Shown piece by piece: positions 7,211 to 16,459 of a DNA stretch of 59,833 nt. Origin of the DNA: Planomonospora parontospora (GTDB taxonomy: Bacteria > Actinomycetota > Actinomycetes > Streptosporangiales > Streptosporangiaceae); assembly GCA_014647935.1 (NCBI GenBank), contig BMQD01000028.1:1-59833 (forward strand), written 5' to 3'. Position 1 is the stretch's first letter. Every line of letters begins with the position of its first letter. Below the pieces are notes generated by a model. It was not told the DNA's origin, ran no database searches, and saw nothing but the letters and a program-made list of their open reading frames with translations. A program made the position numbers and the translations under genes.

Positions 7211-8416
7211 CTAATCGGCCGTGGCCGAGGCACCCTTGCGTTCGTGGCCGACCAAAGGGTCTCCGACCGGCTCTCTGGTGATCAGGTCCCACACCCGCAC
7301 CGTGTGGTCTTCACCGCCGGAGACGATGACCGACCGACCGTTCACCTGAGTGACCGCGACCGAATAGACGGCCCGGTCGTGGCCGGTCAGGGAATCTCCG
7401 GCCTGTTTCATGGTGGTCAGGTCCCACACCCGCACCGTGTGGTCCACCCCGCCGGAGACGACGACCGGCCGGCCACTCACCTGGCCGAACGTGACCGGCC
7501 CGCCGGCCATTTCATGGCCGACCAGGGGATTCCCGATCTGCTTCATGGTGGTCAGGTCCCACACCCGCACCGTGCCCTCCCAGCCGCCCGAGACGGCCAC
7601 CGGACGGCCGTCCACCTCGCCGACCGCGACCGAGACGACGTTGCGCTCATGACCGGTAAGCGGCTCTCCCACCTGCTTCCTCGTGGCCAGATCCCACACC
7701 CGCACCGTCCCCTCCCAGCCGCCCGAGACGATCACCGGACGGCCGCCCACCTCACCGACCGTGACCACAATGCCGTTGGCCACATGACCGGTCAGCGGCT
7801 CCCCGACCTGCTCTTTGCTGATCAAGTCCCACACCCGGATCGTGCCGTCCTTGCTGGCAGAGACGGCGACCGGACGACCGTCCACCTCGCCGACCGCGAC
7901 CGAGCCGACGTTGCTCTCATGACCGGTAAGCGGCTCCCCGACCTGCTTCCTCGTAGCCAGGTCCCATACCCGCACCGTGGCGTCTCCGCCGCCCGAGACG
8001 ACGACCGGCCGACCGCCCACCTCACCGACCGCGACCGCGATGATGCGTTCATGGCCGGTCAACGGTTCCCCGGCCTTCTCTTCTATGGTCAAGTCCCCGA
8101 CTTGCTGCTTCGTGGTCAGGTCCCATATCTGCACCGTGGCGTCTCTGCCTGCAGAGACGGCGACCGGACGACCGTTCACCTGGCCGACCGCGATGGATGT
8201 GACAGCGTCGGTGTGGCTGGTCGGTTCTGGAGCATCGTTGACGAACCAGAACACCACGGCAAGGGCGACGAGCAACGCACCGACCACCAGCACACCGCGA
8301 CGGCGTGAGCGCATCGCTGAACGTGCCGTCGGTGGCGAAGTCGAAGCAGCTGATGCCGCAGGAACCCAAAGTTTCTGCTCCGATGTAACTAGGGACGGCC
8401 GGGCAGCATCAGTCAC
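7211..8416 (-). CDS. membrane-anchored WD40 beta-propeller protein
   Basis: This protein of 401 residues has one membrane helix (GVLVVGALLVALAVVFWFV, ~41-60) preceded by an RSRRR positive patch, so the C-terminal part is predicted to be outside. Residues ~70-395 contain seven WD40 blades, each ending in V(R/Q)(V/I)WDL and linked by GEPLTGH. Seven blades make a closed propeller, normally a protein-interaction platform. The blades are unusually alike, also at DNA level, which suggests recent internal duplication. The GTG at 8416 has a weak GAAGGGA site upstream, and an ATG at 8314 is an alternative. It is a single gene between rep and the recombinase. Its partner is unknown. Confidence 0.82.
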   Translation of the reverse strand: MTDAARPSLVTSEQKLWVPAASAASTSPPTARSAMRSRRRGVLVVGALLVALAVVFWFVNDAPEPTSHTDAVTSIAVGQVNGRPVAVSAGRDATVQIWDLTTKQQVGDLTIEEKAGEPLTGHERIIAVAVGEVGGRPVVVSGGGDATVRVWDLATRKQVGEPLTGHESNVGSVAVGEVDGRPVAVSASKDGTIRVWDLISKEQVGEPLTGHVANGIVVTVGEVGGRPVIVSGGWEGTVRVWDLATRKQVGEPLTGHERNVVSVAVGEVDGRPVAVSGGWEGTVRVWDLTTMKQIGNPLVGHEMAGGPVTFGQVSGRPVVVSGGVDHTVRVWDLTTMKQAGDSLTGHDRAVYSVAVTQVNGRSVIVSGGEDHTVRVWDLITREPVGDPLVGHERKGASATAD

Positions 8417-8579
8417 CGTTCGTTTCCCTTCGCCTCACGCCATACCCGCCACCTTGAGGGGACGATCGGCGTTGGAGGCGGCGGAGGCTTTAATGATCAG
8501 CCTGTCATATCCAGCCGTTGCATGCCATCAGGGAGCTTTCGGCTTTTCCGCAGCTCATCATCAAAGGACGACGGCCAGC
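8417..8579. other. intergenic, nothing recognised
   Basis: Between the WD40 gene and the stop codon of the recombinase I see no gene or strong hairpin. It probably holds the WD40 promoter. Confidence 0.4.
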
Positions 8580-10116
8580 TCATTCCACCCACACCGGTTC
8601 GAGGAGGTCAGGGTTGAAGGCGGCCCGCCCTCTTCCCGCCGGGTGGACGATCACCGCGTGCAGCATCTCCCGGACGTGCGCCCGCTTCCGGGAGAGCGGC
8701 AACCCGCCCTCCTCCTCCGTCAGGTACCAGCGCCGCCGGACCTCCTTGATGTCGGTGGCCCGGCTCACCCGCTGGCGCTCAGCCCTACCCGTGATCCTGT
8801 TCTTCTCCGCCCGCAGCCGGGCGATGTCGCCTTCCAGCGCCGCAGCGTTGCCGAAGTAGAGGCTGTTGGAGATCTTGCGTGCCCGCCACTGCCGGGTCAG
8901 CTCCTCCAACTGCTCCTCCGTGTCGGTGAGCTCCTGTTCCTTCGTCCACTCGGGAGCGTCATCCGCGTCCATGTACTGGGCGAGTTCCATCTGATCGAGC
9001 ATCAGTTCCGAGATGGCGAAGTCCACCAGGTCCCCGCGCCGGCCGACGCCGCCGCAGCCGCCCACGTCCCTGCCGGGGCAGAAGTAGATGTGCCGCTTGC
9101 CGTCCTTGGTCTTCTTGGTCCTCAGCAGCGCGTTGCAGACGCCTCCGCCCTCCACGGGACGGCCGCAGCGCAGCACGCCCGTCAGGAGATAGCGGTGCTC
9201 CCGGTAGTCCTGGGGAAGTGGAGCCCCCACGGCACCGCCCCGCTTCACCGTGTGCCCCTTCCGGCCGTCCACGACCTCGCACACGGCCAGCCATTCGGCC
9301 GGGGTCAGGACCGGTTGCCACTCCCCGATGACCGGGTCTCCGTCCGCGGCGCGCACCAGTTCCCCCCGCAACTCCCGGTACCCGCACATGCGCGGCTTGA
9401 CCAGCGCCGCCCGGAGCGTGCGCGCCTGCCAGTCGTTGCCCCGAGGGGTCTTGATCCCCCGCCGCTTCCAGTCCATGACGATGCCGTAGAGCGACGTGCC
9501 CGCCGCGAAGTCCCGCGCCGCCTGCCGCAGGAGAGCCGCCTCCTCCTGGTCCAGGGTGATCCGGTCCTCCTTCCAGCCGAACGGCCGGGGCCCGCCCACC
9601 GCCTTTCCCTGGAGTGCCCGCGCCTGGTGGGAGCTGCGCATGCGGCGCTGCATCTTGCGGACTTCCATCCTGGAGATGACCGCACCGAACAGGCCCATGC
9701 TCTCCACGTCCTCGCTGTAGAGGTCGGAGCGCTGCTTGGCGTCGGCGAACACGCAGCCGTCGTTGTAGGTGAACGCCTCCACGAAGCGCTCGTAGTCACC
9801 GGGCCGCCGGGCGAGCCGGTCGTTGGCGACGACGACCACACCGCGCACCGGCCGCACCGTCCGGGAGCTTTCCGGCCTTGAGGGCTTTGAGCACGTTCTC
9901 GAACTCGTCGCGGTAGACGTCGGCCTTGGCCGCCGACTTGTCGTTGTCGGTGAACTCGTGGACCACGGTCCAGCCGTGCCGCGCGGCCGTCTCGCGGTTC
10001 ACCCGGTGCTGATCCTGCACACCGTGTTCGTCACCCCGGATGTCGGCCGAGATGCGAGCGTAGGAGACGACGGGGACCGGCTCCGTTCCCTCGGTCACCG
10101 TGGCGAGCTTGAGCAC
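8580..10116 (-). pseudogene. large serine recombinase, frameshifted
   Basis: This is a large serine integrase that would catalyse attP x attB recombination. The N-terminal frame (10116 to ~9859) has the resolvase-type catalytic motif SYARIS with its nucleophilic Ser, then FTDNDKSA. The second frame (9857 to 8580) continues with GVVVVANDRLARRPGDYERF, the recombinase domain, a zinc ribbon (CGRPVEGGGVC, YFCPGRDVGGCGG) and a coiled-coil region. The two frames differ by one base, with an extra base at about 9853-9862. I prefer the GTG at 10116, 5 nt after GGGAGG; another GTG lies at 10122. The gene begins 42 bp from the metE junction, as expected for an integrase beside its att site. Either it is inactivated or the read has an indel. 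Confidence 0.85.
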
Positions 10117-10157
10117 GGGCACCTCCCGGGCTAATAGGGCCTCTGTGCATGTTCTAG
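10117..10157. other. right attachment junction inside metE
   Basis: Homology to metE begins at 10158 (RYIVPEIGPG) and is preceded at once by an in-frame TAG at 10155-10157. The recombinase ribosome binding site is at 10123-10128. The att core must lie about 10,130-10,160. The exact crossover cannot be set without the left end or an intact metE. Confidence 0.65.
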
Positions 10158-12119
10158 CGCTACATCGTCCCGGAGATCGGTCCGGGCACCGCCTTCGGGC
10201 TCTCCGCCGCCAAGCCCGTCTCGGAGGTACGGCAGACGCGCGCCCTGGGTCTGGAGACGCGGCCCGTGGTGATCGGCCCGGTGACGTTCCTGCTGCTGGC
10301 GGAGGCGGCTCCCGGCGCTCCCGCCGGGTTCGCCCCGCTGGACCGGCTGACCGACGTGCTCGGCGTGTACGAGCGGCTGCTCGCGACGCTCGCCGCCGAG
10401 GGCGTCGGCTGGGTGCAGCTGGACGAACCCGCGCTCGTGACCGACCTCGGCGCGGTGGAGCTCGCCGCCGTCCGGGCCGCCTACGAGCGGCTCGGATGCC
10501 TGACCGACCGGCCTTCCCTGCTGGTCGCCTCGTACTTCGGAGGGCTCGGCGAGGCGCTGCCGGTCCTCGCGGGCACCCCGGTCGAGGCGGTCGGCGTGGA
10601 CCTGGCGCACGGGGACCCCGCCGGCCTCGGCGCCCTCGCCGGGAAGACCGTCGTCGCGGGGGTGGTGTCCGGGCGCGACGTGTGGCGCACCGACCGGGAG
10701 CGGGCGCTGGGCGCGCTGCTGGCCGTACGGGAGCACGCCGGGCGGGTGGTGGTGAGCACCTCGTGCTCGCTGCTGCACGTCCCGTACGACCTGGACGCGG
10801 AGACGGGGCTCGACCCCGCGCTGCGGCGGCGCCTGGCCTTCGCGGACCAGAAGGTGGCCGAGGTCGTGGAACTGGCGGACCTGCTGGCCTCGGCCTCCGC
10901 TCCGGGTTCCCCGGCGGTTCCGGTCTCCGCCCCTGCCCCGGTCACCGTTCCCGCTCCGGCCTCGGCCTCGGATCCGGTCGCCGTTCCCGCTTCGGCTTCG
11001 GCTTCGGCTCCGGTCGCCGTTCCTGCTCCGGCCCCGGCTCCGATGGGAGAGCGGACGGGCCGGAGCCCGTACCCGGTGCGGGCGGCGGCGCAGGCCGCGC
11101 ATCTGCGGCTGCCTCCCCTCCCGGTCACCACGATCGGTTCGTTCCCGCAGACCGGGGAGCTGCGGGCGGCCCGCGCGGCGCTGGCCGCGGGGGAACTGGA
11201 CGAGGCGGCGTACGAGGAGCGGGTCCGGGCCGAGATCAGAGAGGTCGTCGCCCTGCAGGAGCGGCTCGGGCTGGACGTGCTCGTGCACGGTGAACCGGAG
11301 CGCAACGACATGGTGCAGTACTTCGCCGAACACCTCGACGGCTTCGCGGTGACCCGCCACGGCTGGGTTCAGTCGTACGGCTCGCGCTGCACCCGCCCGC
11401 CGATCCTGCACGGCGACGTCCGCCGGCCGGAGCCGATCACGGTGCGGTGGGCCTCCTACGCGCAGTCGCTGACCGCGAGGCCGGTCAAGGGCATGCTCAC
11501 CGGGCCGGTCACCATCGTCGCGTGGTCGTTCGTCCGCGACGACCTGCCCCTGCGCGACGTCGTGTTCCAGGTCGCCGACGCCGTCCGGGCCGAGGTGCGC
11601 GACCTGGAGGCCACCGGGCTGTCCGTCGTGCAGGTGGACGAGCCCGCGCTGCGCGAGCTGCTGCCGCTGCGCCGAGCCGGGCAGGACGCCTATCTGGAAT
11701 GGGCCGTGGCCGCCTACCGGTGGGCCACCTCCGGAGCGGGCGACCGTACCCAGATCCGCACCCACCTGTGCTACTCGGACGCCGATCAGATCCTCGCCGC
11801 GGTCGACGCGCTCGACGCCGACGTGACGAGCGTGGAATCGGCCCGGTCGGGAGCGCGGCTCCTCGGCGAACCTGCGGTGAAGGGGTTCGGGCGAGGGCTC
11901 GGTCCCGGCGTCTACGACATCCACTCCCCACGCGTGCCCACAGCGGACGAGGTCGGGGAACTGCTGGAGGCGGCGCTGCGGGTGCTGCCCGCCGACCGGG
12001 TGTGGGTCAACCCCGACTGCGGGCTGAAGACCCGGACCTACGGGCAGGTCGAGGCGGCGCTCACCAACCTGGTCGAGGCGGCGCGACGCCTGCGGGGCGC
12101 CGTCGAGTCCCGGCCCTGA
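10158..12119 (+). pseudogene. metE: 5'-truncated cobalamin-independent methionine synthase
   Basis: The surviving 653 codons encode most of MetE, which transfers a methyl group from 5-methyltetrahydropteroyltri-glutamate to homocysteine. Reading starts at RYIVPEIGPG, so about 120 N-terminal residues of the usual ~750 are gone, cut off by the integrative element. The C-terminal domain is intact: TTIGSFPQT, the zinc ligands of HLCYSDAD, the Glu after TSVES and the Cys of NPDCGLKTR are all visible. An Ala-Pro-Ser-Val repeat (~10,889-11,042) expands the interdomain linker. A GTG at 10266 could start a shorter protein, but it would lack part of the N-terminal barrel. Excision would presumably restore the gene. 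Confidence 0.9.
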
Positions 12120-12183
12120 CCTGCTCTGGCCAGGCCACCAGATCGGGTCGGGTCAGGTCAGGTCGGATCAGACCCTCCGCGGC

Positions 12184-12672
12184 CTACCCGGTCCGTCCCG
12201 CCACTTCCGCATCGGTCGTGTCGGCCATGCCTGCCGTATCAGCCGCGTCGGTCGTGTCGGTCGTGTCGGCGGCCAGCATGCGCTTGAGGAGGTCTCTCAG
12301 CTGGGTGCGCTCCGGAGCGGTCAGCGCGCCCAGCGGAGCGGCCGCGAACCCGAGGGAGCCGCGGAGCTCCTCCACGATCCAGCGGCCCTCCTCGGTCAGC
12401 GCGATGTGCCTCACCCTCCGGTCGGTGGGGACCGGATCGCGGCGGACGAGACCGCGCTTCTCCAGGCGGTCCACGATGCCGGTGATGTTGGACGGGTCGC
12501 AGTTGAACAGGCCCGCGATCCGCCGCATGGGCAGCGGCTCGGCGGCGACCAGCATGAGCGCCTTGGCCTGGAGGGCCGTCAACCGGTGCCGGACCGCGGC
12601 CTCCTCGTATCTCCGGTTGTAGCGGAGCGCGATCTCGCCCATCAGGGACACCACTTCGCTGGTCACGTTCAC
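12184..12672 (-). CDS. MarR-family regulator
   Basis: This 162-residue protein has a MarR winged helix: LTALQAKALMLVAAEPLPMRRIAGLF, then the recognition helix CDPSNITGIVDRLEKRGLV and the wing DPVPTDRRVRHIALTEEG. The tail is a low-complexity Asp-Thr-Ala run (TTDTTDAADTAGMADTT). It is divergent from the MDR oxidoreductase with the palindrome at 12686-12701 between them, so it probably represses both itself and that gene. The inducer is unknown and is likely a small phenolic or an electrophile, as for many MarR/oxidoreductase pairs. Confidence 0.87.
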   Translation of the reverse strand: MNVTSEVVSLMGEIALRYNRRYEEAAVRHRLTALQAKALMLVAAEPLPMRRIAGLFNCDPSNITGIVDRLEKRGLVRRDPVPTDRRVRHIALTEEGRWIVEELRGSLGFAAAPLGALTAPERTQLRDLLKRMLAADTTDTTDAADTAGMADTTDAEVAGRTG

Positions 12673-12685
12673 GGGTGCAAGTATA

Positions 12686-12701
12686 GTTGATGAACATCAA
12701 C
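12686..12701. promoter_or_regulatory. MarR operator candidate
   Basis: GTTGATG-AA-CATCAAC is a perfect inverted repeat with 7-bp arms, placed 14 bp upstream of the MarR ATG and 18 bp upstream of the oxidoreductase start. Its size and symmetry fit a MarR dimer site. Confidence 0.65.
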
Positions 12702-12718
12702 CTTTTAGGGGGTTCATC

Positions 12719-13714
12719 TTGTCTCGTCAGATCAATCTCGCCTCGCGCCCGTCGGGCTGGCCCACCCCGGACGACTTCGACCTGGTGGAGGTGGATCTGC
12801 CCGCCCTCCAGGAGGGACAGGTCCTGGTCCGCAACAGGTTCATGTCCGTCGACCCGTACATGCGGGGCAGGATGAACGACGTCGAGTCCTATGTACCGCC
12901 GTTCCGTCTCGGCGAACCCCTGGAGGGCGGGGCGGTCGGCGAGGTCGTCGAGTCCCGCGCGCCCGGCCTGGAGGCCGGCGACCTCGTTCTGCACGGCTTC
13001 GGCTGGCGCGAGCAGGTCGTCACCGAGGCCGCCCGGGTCCGCAGGGTCGACCCGATCGAGGGCGTCTCCCCCTCCGCCTACCTCGGCGTGCTGGGCATGC
13101 CCGGCCTCACGGCCTACGTGGGCCTGCTCGACATCGCCTCCTTCAAGGATGGCGACGCCGTCTTCGTCTCGGGCGCCGCCGGCGCGGTGGGCGCGCTCGT
13201 CGGCCAGATCGCCAGGCTCAAGGGGGCGTCCCGGGTCGTCGGCAGCGCGGGTTCCGACGCGAAGGTCGCCCGCCTGCGCGAGCTCGGCTTCGACGCCGCC
13301 TTCAACTACCGCAACGGCCCGGTCGCCGAGCGGCTCCGCGAGGCGGCCCCGGAGGGCATCGACGTCTACTTCGACAACGTCGGTGCCGACCACCTCGAAG
13401 CCGCGATCGAGCGGCTCAACAACGGTGGCCGGATCGCCATGTGCGGGTCGATCGCGGCCTACAACGCCACCGAGCCCCCGTGCGCCCCGCGCAACCTCTT
13501 CCTGGCCGTCGGCAAGCGGCTCACCATGCGCGGCTTCATCGTCGGCGACCACTCCTCCCGGATGCGCGACATGATCGCGGAGGTCGGCGGCTGGCTGCGA
13601 GAGGGCCGGATCACGGCCGACGAGACCGTGGTCGACGGGCTGGAGAACGCCCCGGCCGCGTTCATCGGCCTGCTCCGGGGGGAGAACACGGGAAAGATGA
13701 TCGTCCGCCTCTGA
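12719..13714 (+). CDS. NADP-dependent MDR oxidoreductase (curcumin/LTB4 reductase type)
   Basis: This 331-residue zinc-independent medium-chain dehydrogenase/reductase belongs to the group reducing alpha,beta-unsaturated carbonyls with NADPH. Its N-terminus, NLASRPSGWPTPDDFDLVE, then VDPYMRGRM, is typical of the prostaglandin/leukotriene reductase and CurA branch. The Rossmann motif SGAAGAVGALVGQIA lies at ~155-170. Zinc-ligand cysteines are absent, as expected. It starts with TTG at 12719, supported by AGGGGG 6-7 nt upstream. It is regulated by the divergent MarR protein. Confidence 0.88.
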   Translation: MSRQINLASRPSGWPTPDDFDLVEVDLPALQEGQVLVRNRFMSVDPYMRGRMNDVESYVPPFRLGEPLEGGAVGEVVESRAPGLEAGDLVLHGFGWREQVVTEAARVRRVDPIEGVSPSAYLGVLGMPGLTAYVGLLDIASFKDGDAVFVSGAAGAVGALVGQIARLKGASRVVGSAGSDAKVARLRELGFDAAFNYRNGPVAERLREAAPEGIDVYFDNVGADHLEAAIERLNNGGRIAMCGSIAAYNATEPPCAPRNLFLAVGKRLTMRGFIVGDHSSRMRDMIAEVGGWLREGRITADETVVDGLENAPAAFIGLLRGENTGKMIVRL

Positions 13715-13796
13715 CGCGCCCGCGGCACGGGACGGCCCCCGCCTCCCCGCCCGCCGGAAACCGCGGGAACCGCAGAAACCACAGGAACCGCGCAGG

Positions 13797-14393
13797 TCAG
13801 CCGATGCGGAGCACTTCCAGCAGCCGGCCCAGCGCGGCCCTGGTGGAGGCCAGGTCGCCGGGACCCGACGAAGCGGACGCCAGCCAGAGCGCCGCCTCGT
13901 TCATCGCCCCCGACAGCAGGTGGACCAGCGGCGCGACCGGTTGCGGGGCGATGATTCCCGCATCGACGAGGGCGGCCAGCGCGTCGGCGAGGTGACGGGT
14001 CGAGTTGGCCTCGTCCATCGCCCGCCACTGGCTCCACCCCAGTACGGCGGGGCCCTCCACGAGCATGATCCGCTGGATCTCCGGATCGGCCGTCGCGGTG
14101 AGGAACTCCTGGCAACCTGCGGTCAGCCGGGTCCAGGGATCATCGTGGGCGTCGGCGGCCGCGGCCACGCGCCGACCCACCTCCTGCTGCGACTCCTCCA
14201 GAACGGCGCGGAACAGCTCGGCCTTGCCGGTGAAGTGGTGGTAGAGCGCACCCTTGGTCACCCCGGCCGCCTGGACGATCTCAGCCAGACCCACCTCACC
14301 GTAACCGCGCTCCGCGAACAGCCGCCTGCCCTCCCGCAGCAGCGCCTGCCGGGTCCGCTCCCGCCGCTGCGCGCGGACGCCGTCCTCCCGCAT
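13797..14393 (-). CDS. TetR-family regulator
   Basis: This 198-residue TetR repressor has an N-terminal helix-turn-helix at ~12-58 ([25 protein letters not shown], then [14 protein letters not shown]), followed by a helical ligand-binding domain. The ATG at 14393 is preceded by GGGAGGAG, and the upstream in-frame sequence to 14474 would read through the operators, so this start is preferred. Two matching palindromes lie between it and the divergent VOC gene, which implies it represses both. Confidence 0.87.
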   Translation of the reverse strand: MREDGVRAQRRERTRQALLREGRRLFAERGYGEVGLAEIVQAAGVTKGALYHHFTGKAELFRAVLEESQQEVGRRVAAAADAHDDPWTRLTAGCQEFLTATADPEIQRIMLVEGPAVLGWSQWRAMDEANSTRHLADALAALVDAGIIAPQPVAPLVHLLSGAMNEAALWLASASSGPGDLASTRAALGRLLEVLRIG

Positions 14394-14412
14394 CACATCT
14401 CCTCCCATTGAC

Positions 14413-14456
14413 ATACCGATGGTACGCGAATACATTCTCACATACCGATGGTATGT
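14413..14456. promoter_or_regulatory. twin TetR operators
   Basis: CATACCGATGGTATG at 14442-14456 is a perfect 6-3-6 palindrome. CATACCGATGGTACG at 14413-14427 is the same site with one mismatch. The centres are 29 bp apart in the divergent TetR/VOC intergenic region. Confidence 0.7.
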
Positions 14457-14472
14457 GAAAGGGAGTCCAGGC

Positions 14473-14895
14473 ATGAGGCTGACCGGCTTCTACCCGGTGA
14501 TCTGCACGACGAGGCTGCAGGAGTCCCGTGACTTCTACACCCGGTTGCTGGGGTTCGAGACGACGTTCGAGGCGGAGTGGTACGTCAGCCTGCGGCGATC
14601 GGAGGCCCCCGGATACGAGCTCGCCCTCCTCGACCCCGCCCACCCGACGGTTCCGGAGGGCTACGGCGTCTCTGCCCGGGGACTGCTGCTCAACTTCGAG
14701 GTGGAGGACGTGGACGCGGAGTGGGACCGGCTCGTCGCCGGTGAGGGGCTGCGCCCGGTCCTCGGACTGCGCAGCGAGGACTTCGGGCAGCGGCACTTCA
14801 TCGTGGCCGATCCCGGCGGCGTCCTGATCGACGTCATCACCCCCATCACCCCCACCGCGGAGTACGCCGGGCAGTACGTCGATCAACCGGCCTGA
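14473..14895 (+). CDS. VOC/glyoxalase-fold protein
   Basis: This 140-residue vicinal-oxygen-chelate protein has two beta-alpha-beta-beta-beta units, with N-terminal [24 protein letters not shown] and C-terminal [19 protein letters not shown]. Members are dioxygenases, glyoxalases or drug-sequestering proteins; nothing here picks one. An AAGGGAG site precedes the ATG at 14473. Divergence from the TetR gene with two operators indicates inducible expression, so a role in detoxifying the TetR ligand is likely. Confidence 0.82.
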   Translation: MRLTGFYPVICTTRLQESRDFYTRLLGFETTFEAEWYVSLRRSEAPGYELALLDPAHPTVPEGYGVSARGLLLNFEVEDVDAEWDRLVAGEGLRPVLGLRSEDFGQRHFIVADPGGVLIDVITPITPTAEYAGQYVDQPA

Positions 14896-15082
14896 CCGCC
14901 GAGCCCGGAAGAACCCGTCCGGCACCGGCCCGCCGGCCGAGCCCGGCGCCGGGCCAGGCTTCTTCAGCCGGATCGGCACCGTGCACGAGATGCGGCACGC
15001 CCAGGTCCTGCACACCGCGTGACCTCGCACTCCCCGGGAGCATGATGCCGCCGGCGGGGCCATGCCGCTCCGGCGGCGCACC

Positions 15083-15418
15083 CTAGTCGCGGGGGATGGC
15101 CTCGATGGTCTCCATGTGCTTCTCACCCCAGTCACCCAGGGGGATGAGCGCCGCGTTGAGCGACTGGCCGAACTCGGTCAGGGAGTATTCCACCTTCGGC
15201 GGGACCTGGTGGTAGACCTCCCGGTGCACCAGGCCGTAGGCCTCCATCTCCCGGAGCTGCTGGATGAGCATCTTCTCGCTGATGCCCGAGATCGACCGCT
15301 TCAGCTCGCCGAACCGGAGGGCCTCCCGGTGCAGCGCCCACAGGATCAGCGCCTTCCACTTGCCGCCCACGACGTCGACGGCGGCGTCGAGCCCGCAGTT
15401 GTAGGTCCGCTTCTTCAT
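15083..15418 (-). CDS. HxlR-family regulator
   Basis: This 111-residue winged-helix regulator reads YNCGLDAAVDVVGGKWKALI, then LRFGELKRSISGISEKMLIQQLREM, the HxlR hallmark. The conserved N-terminal Cys could sense thiol-reactive compounds, as in related regulators. The ATG at 15418 has GGAGG nine bases upstream; an ATG at 15433 lacks a site. It is divergent from the first imine-reductase-like gene and has an inverted repeat between them. Confidence 0.87.
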   Translation of the reverse strand: MKKRTYNCGLDAAVDVVGGKWKALILWALHREALRFGELKRSISGISEKMLIQQLREMEAYGLVHREVYHQVPPKVEYSLTEFGQSLNAALIPLGDWGEKHMETIEAIPRD

Positions 15419-15448
15419 CGCCGCGCCCTCCATGCTTACGAAAAGGTG

Positions 15449-15473
15449 AGTACCTGAAAAAATAGTAGGTACT
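15449..15473. promoter_or_regulatory. HxlR operator candidate
   Basis: AGTACCT and its reverse complement AGGTACT flank an 11-bp A/T-rich spacer, just upstream of the HxlR start and about 110 bp before the reductase gene. Size and position fit an HxlR dimer site. Confidence 0.6.
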
Positions 15474-15580
15474 TGAGGAAATCTCACCGGGGAACCAGCA
15501 TCGGAGGCGATCGGATCGGGGCCGCTCACGCGTCCCGGCCCGGTCGCTCATCCGTTGACGCTGACGAACCGGAGAACGAG

Positions 15581-16459
15581 ATGACCGACGACAAGCAGAC
15601 CCCGGTGACGGTCATCGGTCTGGGTGACATGGGAAGTGCCCTGGCCGGGGCGTTCCTGGACGCCGGCCACCCCACGACCGTGTGGAACCGTACGGCCTCC
15701 CGGGCCGAGGCCCTCGCCGCGCGCGGCGCGACCGCCGCCACGACCGCCGCCGAGGCCGTCGCCGCGAGCCCGCTCATCGTGGTCTGCCTGCTGGACCAGG
15801 GCACCGTGCGGGAGGTCCTCGGCCCCGTGGCCGGCGCGCTGCGGGGCAGGACCCTGGTGAACCTCACCAACGGCACTCCCCGCCAGGCCCGGGAGGACGC
15901 CGAATGGGCGGCGGAGCACGGCGCGGACTACGTGGACGGCGGCATCATGGCGGTGCCGCCGATGATCGGACGGCCCGAGGCGGTCGTCCTCTACAGCGGG
16001 TCGCCCGCCGCCTTCGCCGCGCACGAGCGGACCCTCGGCGTGCTGGGCGGCGCCACGCACCTGGGCGCGGACCCCGGCCTGGCCGCGCTGTACGACCTGG
16101 CGCTGCTCAGCGCTATGTACGGCATGTTCGGCGGGTTCCTCCACGCCCTCGCCCTGACCGGTTCCGAGAAGATCCCGGCGGCGGAGTTCACCCCGCTGGC
16201 GGTCTCGTGGCTCAACGCCATGATGACGAGCCTGCCCGCGATGGCCCAGGCGGTCGACTCGGGCGACCACTCGGCCATCGGATCGAACCTGGGGATGCAG
16301 GCGACGGCCTACGTCAACCTGCTGGACGCCGGCAGGGAGCAGGGCGTCGCCACCGGACTGATGGAGCCCATGCAGAACCTCCTCCACCGGGCCGTCGCCG
16401 CGGGACACGGCGGCGACGACCTCTCCCGCCTGGTCGAACTGCTGCGCACGAACCCGTGA
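15581..16459 (+). CDS. imine reductase-like NAD(P)-dependent enzyme, copy 1
   Basis: This 292-residue protein belongs to the 6-phosphogluconate/beta-hydroxyacid dehydrogenase superfamily, closest in pattern to imine reductases. Residues ~8-40 hold GLGDMGSALAGAFLDAGH and WNRTASRAEAL, an NADPH-type binding loop. The C-terminal part (ALYDLALLSAMYGMFGGFLHALAL) is the all-helical dimerisation domain. A GGAGAACGAG site precedes the ATG. It is divergent from HxlR and followed 64 bp later by a paralogue, so the two probably form one operon reducing imines or related carbonyls. The native substrate is unknown. Confidence 0.82.
   Translation: MTDDKQTPVTVIGLGDMGSALAGAFLDAGHPTTVWNRTASRAEALAARGATAATTAAEAVAASPLIVVCLLDQGTVREVLGPVAGALRGRTLVNLTNGTPRQAREDAEWAAEHGADYVDGGIMAVPPMIGRPEAVVLYSGSPAAFAAHERTLGVLGGATHLGADPGLAALYDLALLSAMYGMFGGFLHALALTGSEKIPAAEFTPLAVSWLNAMMTSLPAMAQAVDSGDHSAIGSNLGMQATAYVNLLDAGREQGVATGLMEPMQNLLHRAVAAGHGGDDLSRLVELLRTNP

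Noticed and set aside
9796-10122. Integrase as two separate genes or programmed frameshift
   Set aside because: No slippery heptamer or downstream structure at the junction, and serine integrases are single proteins; disruption or sequencing error is simpler.
10100-11293. Long plus-strand frame overlapping metE (397 codons)
   Set aside because: Arg/Gly-rich translation with no domain, wholly inside the metE coding sequence; the MetE frame is clearly the real one.
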